A stretch of 64,000 nucleotides of DNA from Flavobacterium rakeshii. GTDB taxonomy: Bacteria > Bacteroidota > Bacteroidia > Flavobacteriales > Flavobacteriaceae. The translations under genes and the position numbers were made by a program. This document shows positions 53,031 to 62,616 of this stretch, piece after piece (the stretch's first letter is position 1; each line of letters begins with the position of its first letter). The notes below the pieces were generated by a model. That model saw nothing but the letters and a program-made list of their open reading frames with translations, had not been told where the DNA came from and searched no databases. The stretch spans positions 1 through 64,000 of the forward strand of contig NZ_WOWP01000011.1 of NCBI RefSeq assembly GCF_009741375.1, given 5' to 3'.

Positions 53031-55523
53031 TTAAAAATGAAAACCAAAAGTTCCTTTAACAGCAAACTTGTTAATATCCGGTAAATCAAGGTAACTACCT
53101 CTCCAAGCAAAATCGATACGGAACACTTTAAATATATTCCCTACACCCGCATGATACTCCCAATACACATCTTCAGGAGCACGATAAGTTATACTTGAAG
53201 CATTTAAATCGATGTTTCTTTGAGAAACTGTACCATATACTCCTTTAATACCAACTATCTCCCTTAGGTTAAGTTTTCTTAAAAGCGGGATTCTGGCAAA
53301 AAGCCTACCGTTAAAGTTATGCTCTAAATGTAACGAAACATACTCGTCGGCAGCAAACTCATAGTAATTCATCAGGTTATAAGTGTTCTCTATAATAAAG
53401 TATGACTGGTTACCCGGCACAATACCCATTAATCCCAGCGGAACAGCACCAAATATTTTACCAGCCTCCAGTGTGGTAAACAACCTACCGAACCCACCTA
53501 TAAGCACAGGCTGCCTATAATAGAATTGTAATTTTTGATATTCAAAATCACTATCAAACAGCTTTACTCCCTGTGTAAAATTTAAGTACAGTCTGGCATA
53601 ATTTAAATCAACATCACTACGCTCTACACCATAACCTATTGTTCTTCTTCCAGGCGTATAATCTGCGTGCAAACTATACTCATACTGATTAACCCTACTC
53701 CTTACCCCCTGTGACGGATCATTTGGATCTATATAATAATCCATATTAAAGGTTTCCGGCGAAGCCGACTTTAATGTCCTGTAAGAGAAACTTGTTCTGA
53801 ACAGTAAGTTTTTAACCGGTTCTATTTCTGCCGAAAAAGTAGTTAATCTAATATTGGTTAGCTTACTATTATCACCACTGGCAAAAAGAGAAGACGAAGC
53901 AAAGCTACGACCAAGAACATCGTTAGTAGCGGTAAGGCTTACCCCGGTTTGCTCTATATCCCTTCGGTTACCTCCAGACAGGATAATCCTGTTCTTTTTG
54001 TTCACCATCCATTTACCGGAGATTCCATATTTAAACTTATTATCTTTAAAACCATAGGCCGTATACCCTTCTACCCTCCAGGGATCGTTTTGACCAAAGT
54101 AAGTACGACCTCCGGTTCTTACCCTTATTCCTTCAACATCATTATAACCGAAGGTGGAGAAAATAGGCCCGTAATCAAAATGATTTATCTGATAATAACC
54201 GGACCCCAACGTTGCGACGAGATTATACATTTGCTTAAACCTCGGTACGGTTTTAAGAGTATCCAGCATTTTATATATAGCCCTCTCGTCTTTATTGAGC
54301 GACTCAAAACGGTTTTCTGCCCAGTAATCATCTGACTTGTTATTCACAGTTTCATCATACTCATTAACTTCTTTATGATAAAAATCAGATGGCTTTTTAA
54401 TATCAAATTCATAGTTCTGGAAAAGCGTGGTTCTTTTACCGTAAACCCCTTTAGAGCCTTCTTTTTTCCTAAGTGCAAAATCAGACATCATATGATCTCG
54501 CGTTAACAGGAAGACTGAATCATTCATTACCTCAAACTCCTGTTCAATATAAATATCTTTTACCCAGTTAATATTAGCACTTTTACTGGCAGACATTACA
54601 ATTTTCTTTATGGCAAAAGTGGTATCATTTACCCAAAAATTACCTTTAAAAGTAAGTTCGTTTTTACGCCTTGGGTAGAACACTATATTATAGCACCATT
54701 TGTTATCTACATACGAGCTGTCGTGCAATACATAATTATACACATTAATACCTGTACGTGATAACGGGCTCACAAAGTCCTTATCAAAAAATTTAAGGTA
54801 ATTATCGTAAATATCATAATCAGCATACAGGTCTTTTATAAAAGCTATTATTTGCTGATTATCACTAAAACCAGAGTTTTTATTAGCCTCTGTTATTTCT
54901 TTACGACTGTTTGTAGTATTATCTCCATACACTTTACCAATATTTTCATTAATAAATATTGGCAGATACGTTTTACCGGTAACACTAGAGGTATCTACAT
55001 GATCAAATATAAACTCCATACCTTTAAAAAGCTTTTTCTTAGTAAAGGCACTATCTATATTATTCATATCAAACTCCACCTTTTCATACTTATCAAACTG
55101 GTACTGATCAAACATCCTCAGTCCGTTTTTCCTTCTTCGTTCCCAAATTTTACGAAGTATATCTATGGCAGGGTTATTCTTTTTTGAGGTTTTACCTGAA
55201 TATAGCACAACTTCATTCAGCATTTGCCCCTCACCCAAAACCACTTTAAGGTCGTAGGTACTTTGTTTTTGAAGCTGTATATCTTTTGATTCGTATCCTA
55301 CAAAAGAGATTTGTATTTCCGTGTAGGTATTTTGAGACTCCAGATAAAATTTCCCGTCCTCGTTAGTTATTACACCTTCGGCTGTCCCTTTAAAGTAAAC
55401 ATTAGCATACGGTATAGGCTCATTACCTTCATCTAACACTATTCCGCTAACTTTAGTTTGTGCTGATAAACAGGCCGTAAACGCAATAAACGCTACCAGT
55501 AAAAAAAGTATTTTCTTTTTCAT
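53031..55523 (-). CDS. DUF5686 / carboxypeptidase-regulatory-like outer-membrane protein
   Basis: An 830-residue protein with signal peptide (to about residue 21, CLSAQ), a carboxypeptidase-regulatory-like beta-sandwich (about 24-105), a DUF5686 middle region (NPAIDILRKIWERRRKNG onward) and a C-terminal region rich in aromatic beta strands that ends in FHF, typical for a barrel. Role unknown; location is probably the outer membrane. The start at 55523 is chosen for the signal peptide. Confidence 0.85.
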   Translation of the reverse strand: MKKKILFLLVAFIAFTACLSAQTKVSGIVLDEGNEPIPYANVYFKGTAEGVITNEDGKFYLESQNTYTEIQISFVGYESKDIQLQKQSTYDLKVVLGEGQMLNEVVLYSGKTSKKNNPAIDILRKIWERRRKNGLRMFDQYQFDKYEKVEFDMNNIDSAFTKKKLFKGMEFIFDHVDTSSVTGKTYLPIFINENIGKVYGDNTTNSRKEITEANKNSGFSDNQQIIAFIKDLYADYDIYDNYLKFFDKDFVSPLSRTGINVYNYVLHDSSYVDNKWCYNIVFYPRRKNELTFKGNFWVNDTTFAIKKIVMSASKSANINWVKDIYIEQEFEVMNDSVFLLTRDHMMSDFALRKKEGSKGVYGKRTTLFQNYEFDIKKPSDFYHKEVNEYDETVNNKSDDYWAENRFESLNKDERAIYKMLDTLKTVPRFKQMYNLVATLGSGYYQINHFDYGPIFSTFGYNDVEGIRVRTGGRTYFGQNDPWRVEGYTAYGFKDNKFKYGISGKWMVNKKNRIILSGGNRRDIEQTGVSLTATNDVLGRSFASSSLFASGDNSKLTNIRLTTFSAEIEPVKNLLFRTSFSYRTLKSASPETFNMDYYIDPNDPSQGVRSRVNQYEYSLHADYTPGRRTIGYGVERSDVDLNYARLYLNFTQGVKLFDSDFEYQKLQFYYRQPVLIGGFGRLFTTLEAGKIFGAVPLGLMGIVPGNQSYFIIENTYNLMNYYEFAADEYVSLHLEHNFNGRLFARIPLLRKLNLREIVGIKGVYGTVSQRNIDLNASSITYRAPEDVYWEYHAGVGNIFKVFRIDFAWRGSYLDLPDINKFAVKGTFGFHF

Positions 55524-55539
55524 ATATGCTATAAACAAA

Positions 55540-55568
55540 AAACTTCATCATATAGTATGATGAAGTTT
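55540..55568 (-). terminator. pdhB terminator
   Basis: AAACTTCATCATA / TATGATGAAGTTT around a 3-nt loop, T-rich on the minus strand, 29 nt after the pdhB stop. Confidence 0.85.
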
Positions 55569-55596
55569 CAAATATAATCAGATTTTGTATGAAATC

Positions 55597-56574
55597 TTAT
55601 TTATACATAACTTTCTTAACTGCTTTTACAACATCTTCAGAGTTTGGTAACCACTCTTTAAGCAATACAGGAGAGTATGGTGCCGGAGTATCGGCAGTTG
55701 TAATTCTTTGTACAGGAGCATCAAGATAATCAAACGCTCTTTCCTGAACCATATATGTAATCTCAGAAGCTACACTCGCAAATGGCCAAGCCTCTTCAAG
55801 AACTACAAGTCTGTTTGTTTTTTTAACAGAGTTTAAAATCGTATCATAATCCATTGGACGAACTGTTCTAAGATCGATAATCTCACAGCTTATACCTTCT
55901 TTCTCTAATTCATCTGCAGCAACAAAAGCCTCTTTGATGATTTTACCGAAAGAAACAATAGTAACATCCTTACCTTCACGCTTAATATCGGCAACACCTA
56001 ACGGAATAGTATACTCACCTTCAGGCACCTCTGCTTTATCACCATACATTTGCTCTGACTCCATGAAGATTACAGGGTCGTTATCACGAATAGCCGATTT
56101 TAAAAGCCCTTTTGCATCATATGGATTTGAAGGAACTACAACTTTAAGACCCGGAGTATTAGCAAACCAGTTCTCAAAAGCCTGTGAGTGAGTCGCAGCA
56201 AGCTGACCTGCAGATGCTGTAGGACCACGAAAAACAATTGGCATTGTAAACTGCCCTGCAGACATCTGTCTCATTTTAGCAGCATTGTTTATAATTTGAT
56301 CAATACCCACTAACGAGAAGTTAAATGTCATGAACTCCACAATAGGGCGGTTACCGTTCATGGCAGAACCTACTGCAATACCGGCAAATCCAAGCTCGGC
56401 AATAGGAGTATCGATTACCCTTTTAGGGCCAAACTCGTCCAGCATACCTTTAGATGCTTTATAAGCACCGTTGTATTCGGCAACTTCTTCACCCATTAAA
56501 TATACTGACTCGTCGCGACGCATCTCTTCGCTCATTGCTTCGCAAACGGCCTCTCTAAACTGTATAGTTCTCAT
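55597..56574 (-). CDS. pdhB: pyruvate dehydrogenase E1 component, beta subunit
   Basis: A 325-residue TPP-dependent E1-beta subunit. Visible are REAVCEAMSEEM near the N-terminus, GEEVAEYNGAYKASKGML, the QIINNAAKMRQMSAGQF region and the C-terminal domain (SFGKIIKEAFVAADEL onward, LEEAWPFASVASEI). It needs an alpha subunit and E2, which are not here, so pdhB is separate from pdhA/pdhC in this genome. It forms a single-gene unit with a terminator. Confidence 0.93.
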   Translation of the reverse strand: MRTIQFREAVCEAMSEEMRRDESVYLMGEEVAEYNGAYKASKGMLDEFGPKRVIDTPIAELGFAGIAVGSAMNGNRPIVEFMTFNFSLVGIDQIINNAAKMRQMSAGQFTMPIVFRGPTASAGQLAATHSQAFENWFANTPGLKVVVPSNPYDAKGLLKSAIRDNDPVIFMESEQMYGDKAEVPEGEYTIPLGVADIKREGKDVTIVSFGKIIKEAFVAADELEKEGISCEIIDLRTVRPMDYDTILNSVKKTNRLVVLEEAWPFASVASEITYMVQERAFDYLDAPVQRITTADTPAPYSPVLLKEWLPNSEDVVKAVKKVMYK

Positions 56575-56605
56575 GTAATATTGTATTTCTTAATTTTATG
56601 ATTGG

Positions 56606-56613
56606 CAAAAATA
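56606..56613 (-). promoter_or_regulatory. -7 box candidate for pdhB
   Basis: Minus-strand TATTTTTG, 32 nt before the ATG; a TTTG lies 24 nt upstream, slightly too far. Confidence 0.4.
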
Positions 56614-56850
56614 AAGATTTTATATTTATTTCTGTCTCAAAAAATACCAAATAAATCCCCCTGTTTTTCTTCTGTTTTAAGCAATTAAAATTCCGCAATT
56701 ATCAAGCTAAAACGTATGCGTTTTTCATAGTATTTTAAATTTTAACAGCATTTTTTTAAAAAAAGCATATTTATTATGCATGCATAGTTTTTTATTTAAA
56801 TAAAATTATTAACTTCGTAACCGGAAAATAATCTTTATAACTTTATAAAA

Positions 56851-57597
56851 ATGAAAATATTAGTTTGCATCAGCCACGTGCCTGATACTACTTCCAAAAT
56901 CAACTTTACCAACGGGGACTCAGAATTTGATACTAACGGGGTACAGTTTGTTATAAATCCTAACGACGAATTTGGTTTAACCAGAGCAGTTTGGTTTAAA
57001 GAGCAACAGGGAGCAAACGTTACTGTTGTGAATGTTGGCGGACCTGACGCAGAGGCTACTCTTAGAAAAGCCCTTGCTATTGGTGCCGACGAAGCTATTC
57101 GTGTAAACGCTAACCCAACCGACGGATTTTTTGTTGCAAAACAACTTGCTGAAGTTGTAAAAAGCGGAAATTACGACCTAGTAATTGCAGGTAAGGAATC
57201 TCTTGATTATAACGGAGGAATGGTACCGGGTATGCTTGCAGCAAACTTAGGTTACGACTTTATTAACTCATGCATTGGTTTAGATGTAAACGGAACCGAT
57301 GCTAAAGCTGTAAGAGAGATTGACGGCGGTAAAGAAACTCTTAGCGCTAAACTTCCTCTTGTAGTAGGCGGACAAAAAGGACTTGTAGAAGAAAAAGACC
57401 TTAAAATACCAAACATGAGAGGTATTATGCAGGCAAGACAAAAAACACTTACAGTACTTGAACCTGTAGCGGCTAACAACGCTACACAGGCTGTGAAGTT
57501 TGAAAAACCGGCTCCGAAATCGGCTGTGAAACTTATTAGCCCTGATAACCTTGATGAACTGGTTAACCTACTACACAACGAAGCTAAAGTAATCTAA
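56851..57597 (+). CDS. etfB: electron transfer flavoprotein, beta subunit
   Basis: A 248-residue EtfB, which binds AMP and accepts electrons from acyl-CoA dehydrogenases together with EtfA. Visible: MKILVCISHVPDT start, INPNDEFGLTRAV (36-48), LVIAGKESLDYNGGMVPGMLA and the C-terminal MRGIMQARQK. It is followed after 24 nt by etfA, the usual pair. Confidence 0.94.
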   Translation: MKILVCISHVPDTTSKINFTNGDSEFDTNGVQFVINPNDEFGLTRAVWFKEQQGANVTVVNVGGPDAEATLRKALAIGADEAIRVNANPTDGFFVAKQLAEVVKSGNYDLVIAGKESLDYNGGMVPGMLAANLGYDFINSCIGLDVNGTDAKAVREIDGGKETLSAKLPLVVGGQKGLVEEKDLKIPNMRGIMQARQKTLTVLEPVAANNATQAVKFEKPAPKSAVKLISPDNLDELVNLLHNEAKVI

Positions 57598-57621
57598 TTC
57601 AAATTTAAAATTATTACGACT

Positions 57622-58590
57622 ATGTCTATCTTAATATATGCTGAATCAGCAGAAGGTAAATTCAAAAAAACAGCTTTCGAGCTTGCTTCTTACGCTAAGA
57701 AAGTAGCAGGTGAAACAGGAAGTACTGTAACTGCAGTAGCTGTTAATGCTGCCGATGCTTCTCAACTTGGAAAATACGGAGTTGATAAAGTATTAAACGT
57801 AAAGAACGACAAACTAAATTCTTTTAACGCTAAAGCTTATGCTGATGTAGTTAAGCAGGCAGCGCAAAAAGAAGGTGCTAAAATAGTACTTCTTTCCTCT
57901 ACTACAGACAGCCTTTACCTGGCTCCGCTTGTAGCCGTAGGTCTTGAAGCAGGTTATGCATCAAACGTAGTTGCTCTACCGGAAAGCGTTTCTCCTTTTC
58001 GTGTTAAAAGAAATGCTTTCTCTAACAAAGCTTTCAATGTAACAGAAATAAACACTGACGTAAAAGTATTAGCTATTGCTAAAAACTCTTTCGGACTTAT
58101 TGAAGCAGCAGCTGCCGCTACAGAAGAAGAGTTTGCTCCGTCATTAAATGATAACGACTTTACTATTAAAATTGAGTCTACAGAAAAAGTAACAGGAAAA
58201 GTAACTATTGCTGATGCCGAAATAGTAGTTTCGGGCGGACGCGGACTTAAAGGCCCTGAGAACTGGGGACTAATTGAAGACCTAGCTACTGCACTTGGTG
58301 CTGCAACGGCATGTTCTAAACCGGTATCAGACCTTGGATGGAGACCTCACTCTGAGCACGTAGGACAAACCGGTAAACCGGTGGCTTCTAACCTTTACAT
58401 AGCAGTAGGTATCTCGGGAGCTATACAGCACATTGCAGGTATCAACTCCTCTAAGGTAAAAGTAGTTATAAACACTGACCCGGATGCTCCTTTCTTTAAA
58501 GTTGCAGACTATGGTGTTGTAGGTGACGCTTTTGAAGTTGTTCCTAAGTTGACTGAAAAAATAAAAGAGTTTAAGGCTCAAAACTCATAA
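57622..58590 (+). CDS. etfA: electron transfer flavoprotein, alpha subunit
   Basis: A 322-residue EtfA. The FAD-binding C-terminal half is clear: VVSGGRGLKGPENWGLIEDLA, CSKPVSDLGWRPHSEHVGQTGKPV, and AVGISGAIQHIAGI...NTDPDAPFFKVADYGVVGD. It forms the heterodimer with EtfB and passes electrons to ETF dehydrogenase. A long terminator hairpin follows. Confidence 0.95.
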   Translation: MSILIYAESAEGKFKKTAFELASYAKKVAGETGSTVTAVAVNAADASQLGKYGVDKVLNVKNDKLNSFNAKAYADVVKQAAQKEGAKIVLLSSTTDSLYLAPLVAVGLEAGYASNVVALPESVSPFRVKRNAFSNKAFNVTEINTDVKVLAIAKNSFGLIEAAAAATEEEFAPSLNDNDFTIKIESTEKVTGKVTIADAEIVVSGGRGLKGPENWGLIEDLATALGAATACSKPVSDLGWRPHSEHVGQTGKPVASNLYIAVGISGAIQHIAGINSSKVKVVINTDPDAPFFKVADYGVVGDAFEVVPKLTEKIKEFKAQNS

Positions 58591-58613
58591 TTTTATTATA
58601 AATTGTGCCCATT

Positions 58614-58666
58614 AAAGGGCTATCTGAAACAGATGGTTTTATATTTGTTCAGATAGCCCTTTTTAT
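58614..58666 (+). terminator. etfBA terminator
   Basis: AAAGGGCTATCTGAA (58614-58628) and TTCAGATAGCCCTTT (58648-58662), 15-bp stem with a 19-nt loop and a T-tract on the plus strand. Confidence 0.9.
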
Positions 58667-58687
58667 TTGAAAAGAGGAACGATTTTT

Positions 58688-59299
58688 ATGAGCTTAGTTA
58701 AACTTACTATTAAAGGGATTTCGTACAGTCAAACACAAAACGGCGCGTATGCTCTTATCCTGAATGAGGTGGACGGTGAACGAAAATTACCAATTGTGAT
58801 TGGTGCGTTTGAGGCCCAGTCTATCGCAATAGCGCTGGAAAAAGAGATTAAACCGCCAAGACCCCTTACCCACGATCTTTTTAAAAACTTTGCAGACCGT
58901 TTTGACATCGTAGTAAAGCAGGTTATTATACACAAACTTGTAGACGGTGTTTTCTTTTCGAGCATTATTTGTGAACGCGACCGCATTGAGGAAATTATTG
59001 ACGCCAGAACTTCTGACGCTATTGCACTTGCCCTGCGTTTTAATGCTCCTATTTTTACCTATAAAAACATTTTGGACAAAGCCGGGATTTACCTTAAAAT
59101 TAATCCTGAGCCGGATAATCCTGAAAGTGAAGATGTACTTTCAGAACCGCAAACTTTCGGAACTGAAGAAGTTTCGGGTGAAGGCTATTCACAGTACTCC
59201 ATACAGGAACTGTATGATATGTTGGACGGCGCAGTGCAAAATGAAGACTATGAAAAGGCAGCTAATATAAGAGACGAAATATCTAAGAGAGAGAGTTAA
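58688..59299 (+). CDS. bifunctional nuclease (BFN) domain protein with UVR motif
   Basis: A 203-residue protein: BFN domain (about 1-130; LPIVIGAFEAQSIAIALE, DARTSDAIALALRF) and a C-terminal UVR-type coiled coil (YSIQELYDMLDGAVQNEDYEKAANIRDEI) as in UvrB/UvrC and Clp regulators. BFN proteins have RNase/DNase activity in plants. The start at 58688 gives the family N-terminus MSLVKLTIKGIS. It is downstream of the etf terminator, so separately expressed. Confidence 0.9.
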   Translation: MSLVKLTIKGISYSQTQNGAYALILNEVDGERKLPIVIGAFEAQSIAIALEKEIKPPRPLTHDLFKNFADRFDIVVKQVIIHKLVDGVFFSSIICERDRIEEIIDARTSDAIALALRFNAPIFTYKNILDKAGIYLKINPEPDNPESEDVLSEPQTFGTEEVSGEGYSQYSIQELYDMLDGAVQNEDYEKAANIRDEISKRES

Positions 59300-59318
59300 T
59301 TTGGTTATTCGTTAATTC

Positions 59319-59349
59319 GGTTATTTGAGAGTCAAATCAACAAATAACC
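59319..59349. repeat. inverted repeat before thyA
   Basis: GGTTATTTG (59319-59327) and CAAATAACC (59341-59349), 13-nt spacer, with a related GGTTATTCG just before (59303-59311). No T-tract. Possible operator or weak terminator of the BFN gene. Confidence 0.4.
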
Positions 59350-59373
59350 ACATAAACAAATCCACATAAAAAA

Positions 59374-60198
59374 ATGAAGCAGTATTTAGATTTAGTGAAG
59401 CATGTAATGGAGAACGGAAACCAAAAAGGCGACCGTACAGGAACGGGTACTAAAAGTGTTTTTGGTTACCAAATGCGTTTTGACCTTAGCGAAGGTTTTC
59501 CGCTTGTTACTACAAAAAAGCTACACCTTAAATCTATTATATACGAACTGCTTTGGTTTTTAGAAGGCAATACCAATATTGGTTACCTAAACGATAACGG
59601 TGTAAAGATATGGGACGAATGGGCTGATGAGAACGGCGATTTGGGTCCGGTATACGGTCACCAGTGGAGAAACTGGGACAGTCAGGAAATAGACCAGATC
59701 AAAGAACTTATAGACACCCTTAAAAACAACCCTAACAGCCGCAGGATGCTTGTTAGCGCATGGAACCCTAAAGTACTGCCGGACACTTCTAAATCATTTG
59801 CAGAGAATGTAGCCGAAGGCAAGGTAGCACTACCTCCATGCCATGCTTTCTTCCAGTTTTATGTGGCCGACGGAAAATTATCATGCCAGTTATACCAAAG
59901 GAGTGCCGATATCTTTTTAGGCGTTCCGTTTAACATTGCATCATACGCATTACTTACCATGATGATTGCTCAGGTATGCAACCTTAAACCGGGAGATTTT
60001 GTACATACTTTTGGCGATGCTCATATTTACAACAACCACATGGAGCAGCTGGAACTTCAGCTAACGCGTGAACCAAGACCGCTGCCTAAAATGATACTTA
60101 ACCCTGAGGTTAAAGATATTTTTGACTTTAAATTTGAAGACTTCACATTAACAGATTACGATCCGCATCCACATATTAAAGGAGTTGTGGCCGTGTAA
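59374..60198 (+). CDS. thyA: thymidylate synthase
   Basis: A 274-residue folate-dependent enzyme for dUMP to dTMP. Catalytic Cys156 sits in [25 protein letters not shown] (20-31), [11 protein letters not shown] and [18 protein letters not shown] are visible. It is about 10 residues longer than the Escherichia coli enzyme. folA, which recycles the dihydrofolate produced, follows after one small gene. Confidence 0.96.
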   Translation: MKQYLDLVKHVMENGNQKGDRTGTGTKSVFGYQMRFDLSEGFPLVTTKKLHLKSIIYELLWFLEGNTNIGYLNDNGVKIWDEWADENGDLGPVYGHQWRNWDSQEIDQIKELIDTLKNNPNSRRMLVSAWNPKVLPDTSKSFAENVAEGKVALPPCHAFFQFYVADGKLSCQLYQRSADIFLGVPFNIASYALLTMMIAQVCNLKPGDFVHTFGDAHIYNNHMEQLELQLTREPRPLPKMILNPEVKDIFDFKFEDFTLTDYDPHPHIKGVVAV

Positions 60199-60237
60199 TT
60201 ATTTTTTTCCTATCTTTAAGTTATATAAAACTAACTT

Positions 60238-60609
60238 ATGGAACCAAATCAACAGGAGTTGTATGAATATGCCCGTAAAAGGGTAAAGCAGAAGAAACGT
60301 GTTTACTTCCATTTTATACTGTTTTTTGTAGGCAGTATTTTTTTATACATTATAAACAAATGGCTTAATGTAAACCCCGAACAGGACTGGTACTTATGGG
60401 CTATTACCGCATGGGCATTTCTGTTTATAATGCACTTTATAAAAGTATTTGTTACCGAGAGTTTTATAAACAAGAAATGGGAACAGGAACAAATTGATAA
60501 ACTTGTAGCCAGACAGGAACGCAGGATAAGTCAACTTGAAAAGAAACTGGAGAAAGACAGCGAAAACACACAAACCGAAACCGATAATACTACTACCCCA
60601 ACAGAATAA
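60238..60609 (+). CDS. 2TM-domain protein
   Basis: A 123-residue protein with two hydrophobic segments (about 22-40 and 52-70) after an amphipathic start (YARKRVKQKKRVYFHF), a 2TM domain, and a polar Glu/Thr-rich tail. Function unknown. It lies between thyA and folA and its stop overlaps the folA start (TAATG), so it is translated with folA. Confidence 0.8.
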   Translation: MEPNQQELYEYARKRVKQKKRVYFHFILFFVGSIFLYIINKWLNVNPEQDWYLWAITAWAFLFIMHFIKVFVTESFINKKWEQEQIDKLVARQERRISQLEKKLEKDSENTQTETDNTTTPTE

Positions 60610-61097
60610 TGACTATTACCCTTATAGCTGCTGCAGCAGAAAACAATGCTTTAGGAAAAGACAACCAGATGATATGGCACCTGCCGGATGATTTTAAACG
60701 CTTTAAGCAGCTAACTTCCGGACATTATATAATAATGGGACGCAAAACGTTTGACAGCTTACCGGGAATGCTTCCAAACCGTACCCACGTTATTATTACA
60801 AGACAACAGGACTACACTGCCGAAAACTGCATTATAGCCAACAGCCTTGAAGAAGCTTTAAAAGCCTGCCCGCAGGACGAGGAGGTATTCATAATAGGCG
60901 GTGGAGAGATTTACAAACAGTCCCTACCGTTTGCTAATAAGATAGAGCTTACCCGTGTACACGGCACCACTCCCGAAGCAGATGCTTTTTTCCCTGAGAT
61001 AGACCTCAACAAATGGGAACTCACCGAAAAAGTACATCATCCAAAAGACGAGAAACATAAGTTTGACTTTACGTTTGAGACTTTTGTAAAGAAATAG
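60609..61097 (+). CDS. folA: dihydrofolate reductase
   Basis: A 162-residue NADPH-dependent DHFR. Visible: AAAAENNALGKDNQMIWHLPDDFKRFK (the substrate-binding loop, with Asp26), MGRKTFDSLP and IIGGGEIYKQSLP. Length is typical. It overlaps the 2TM gene by one base. With thyA it forms the dTMP-folate cycle. Confidence 0.95.
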   Translation: MTITLIAAAAENNALGKDNQMIWHLPDDFKRFKQLTSGHYIIMGRKTFDSLPGMLPNRTHVIITRQQDYTAENCIIANSLEEALKACPQDEEVFIIGGGEIYKQSLPFANKIELTRVHGTTPEADAFFPEIDLNKWELTEKVHHPKDEKHKFDFTFETFVKK

Positions 61098-61156
61098 AAT
61101 TTGGTTTAAACCAAAATGAGTTTAAGTCAATAACAACGCATTACAAAAACTATTTT

Positions 61157-61164
61157 TATCTTTG
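61157..61164 (+). promoter_or_regulatory. -7 box candidate for menG/ubiE
   Basis: TATCTTTG, followed by C, 17 nt before the ATG; the -33 region has no TTG at the right distance. Confidence 0.4.
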
Positions 61165-61181
61165 CGCCGTAAATATTTGCA

Positions 61182-61910
61182 ATGTCACAAAACGTAACCC
61201 CTTATAAAGATTCCCAACTGGGAAAAAAAGAACAGGTAGCCCAAATGTTTGACACCATTTCAGGTAAGTATGACGGGCTAAACCGCGTAATTTCTTTTGG
61301 TATTGATGTTAAATGGAGAAAAAAAGTATTGAAACTGGTATCGGACACAAAACCCGAAACCGTTCTTGATATTGCCACAGGTACGGGTGACCTTGCCATT
61401 TTAATGACACAAACCGGAGCAAAAAAAATTACCGGACTTGACATTTCTGCAGGTATGCTTGAAGTAGGCCGAAAAAAAATAGCCGAAAGAAAACTTGACA
61501 TCAAAATTGATATGGTACTGGGCGATAGTGAAAACATTCCGTTTGAAGACAATAGCTTTGACGCAATCACCGTAGCTTTTGGGGTTCGTAATTTTGAAAA
61601 CCTTGAAAAAGGTCTTTCAGAAATCTTAAGAGTACTTAAACCGGGTGGGATTTTTGTAATACTGGAAACATCAGTACCCACAAAAACACCTTTTAAACAG
61701 GGATATAAATTCTACACCAAATACATATTACCACTAATAGGCAAACTGTTTTCTAAAGACAAATCGGCCTATGCTTACCTTAGTGAATCGGCCTCAGTTT
61801 TCCCTCATGGCGAAATGTTAAACAATATTTTGAGAAAAATTGGGTTTATAGAGGTGAAGAACAGACCACAAACAATGGGTGTGGCTACAATTTATTCCGC
61901 TTCAAAGTAA
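61182..61910 (+). CDS. ubiE: demethylmenaquinone methyltransferase
   Basis: A 242-residue UbiE/MenG methyltransferase, final C-methylation of menaquinone. Visible: MFDTISGKYDGLNRVISFGIDVKWRK (23-48), the SAM-binding VLDIATGTGDLA, and FGVRNFENLEKGLSEILRVLKPGG. Bacteroidetes use menaquinone, so menG is the more exact function. porT starts 4 nt after it, so the two are likely cotranscribed. Confidence 0.94.
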   Translation: MSQNVTPYKDSQLGKKEQVAQMFDTISGKYDGLNRVISFGIDVKWRKKVLKLVSDTKPETVLDIATGTGDLAILMTQTGAKKITGLDISAGMLEVGRKKIAERKLDIKIDMVLGDSENIPFEDNSFDAITVAFGVRNFENLEKGLSEILRVLKPGGIFVILETSVPTKTPFKQGYKFYTKYILPLIGKLFSKDKSAYAYLSESASVFPHGEMLNNILRKIGFIEVKNRPQTMGVATIYSASK

Positions 61911-61914
61911 TACA

Positions 61915-62616
61915 ATGAAAAGATATTTAATATACCTTATCCTTATATGTGGTATGCAAGGCCATGCCCAGCTTAAAATATTTGGTAAAGACCCAATTAT
62001 ACACCTTGAGAATTTTGACAAACAAAGGGTTCACTGGGGGTACTTTTTAGGCTTTAACAGCTATGGCTTTAAAATGGATTACATTGATGATCCGGTAACC
62101 GATATTGTAGTAAAACAAACTACCGGATTTAACGTAGGACTTGTAGGAAACCTAAGGATTATGGAGCATCTGGATCTTCGTTTTGAACCGGGACTATACT
62201 ACACTCAAAGAGATCTTACTTATCCTGACATTGAACGCCAGAGCGACGCTTTAAGACAGGCAAAATCGACTTATATCCATTTCCCGTTATTACTTAAGTT
62301 TTCTGCAAAAAGAACAGGTAACATAAAACCATACCTTGTGGGAGGCTTTTCAAGAACATTAAACCTTTCGAGTAACGCTTCGTCTCTTGACGACAACTAC
62401 TCAGGGACTTTCAGGATGAAAAAATGGACTACCAACTATGAAGTAGGATTTGGTATTGATTTATACCTGGAGTACTTTAAATTTTCACCGTCTATTAGAG
62501 GTGTGTTTGGACTTAACGACGAACTTATTCGCGATAACAACCCAGACAGCCCATGGACAGGAAACATAAACTCCATGAAAACAAGAGCTATTTTAATCAA
62601 CTTTACTTTCCACTAA
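61915..62616 (+). CDS. porT: type IX secretion system protein PorT
   Basis: A 233-residue outer-membrane protein with signal peptide (ends near GHAQ) and a beta-barrel body (GYFLGFNSYGFKMDY, FEPGLYYTQRDLTY, PYLVGGFSRTLNLS). PorT is needed for type IX secretion, which exports gliding adhesins in this phylum. The ATG at 61915 is chosen for the signal peptide. It lies 4 nt after ubiE and overlaps the convergent RNA methyltransferase gene by 14 nt. Confidence 0.88.
   Translation: MKRYLIYLILICGMQGHAQLKIFGKDPIIHLENFDKQRVHWGYFLGFNSYGFKMDYIDDPVTDIVVKQTTGFNVGLVGNLRIMEHLDLRFEPGLYYTQRDLTYPDIERQSDALRQAKSTYIHFPLLLKFSAKRTGNIKPYLVGGFSRTLNLSSNASSLDDNYSGTFRMKKWTTNYEVGFGIDLYLEYFKFSPSIRGVFGLNDELIRDNNPDSPWTGNINSMKTRAILINFTFH

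Noticed and set aside
56575..56850. Divergent intergenic region between pdhB and etfB searched for a riboswitch
   Set aside because: Only a -7 box for pdhB and a weak TAACTTCG before etfB were seen; no structured leader.
61202..61681. 159-residue minus-strand reading frame
   Set aside because: Antisense to the conserved part of ubiE; Ser-rich shadow of a real gene.
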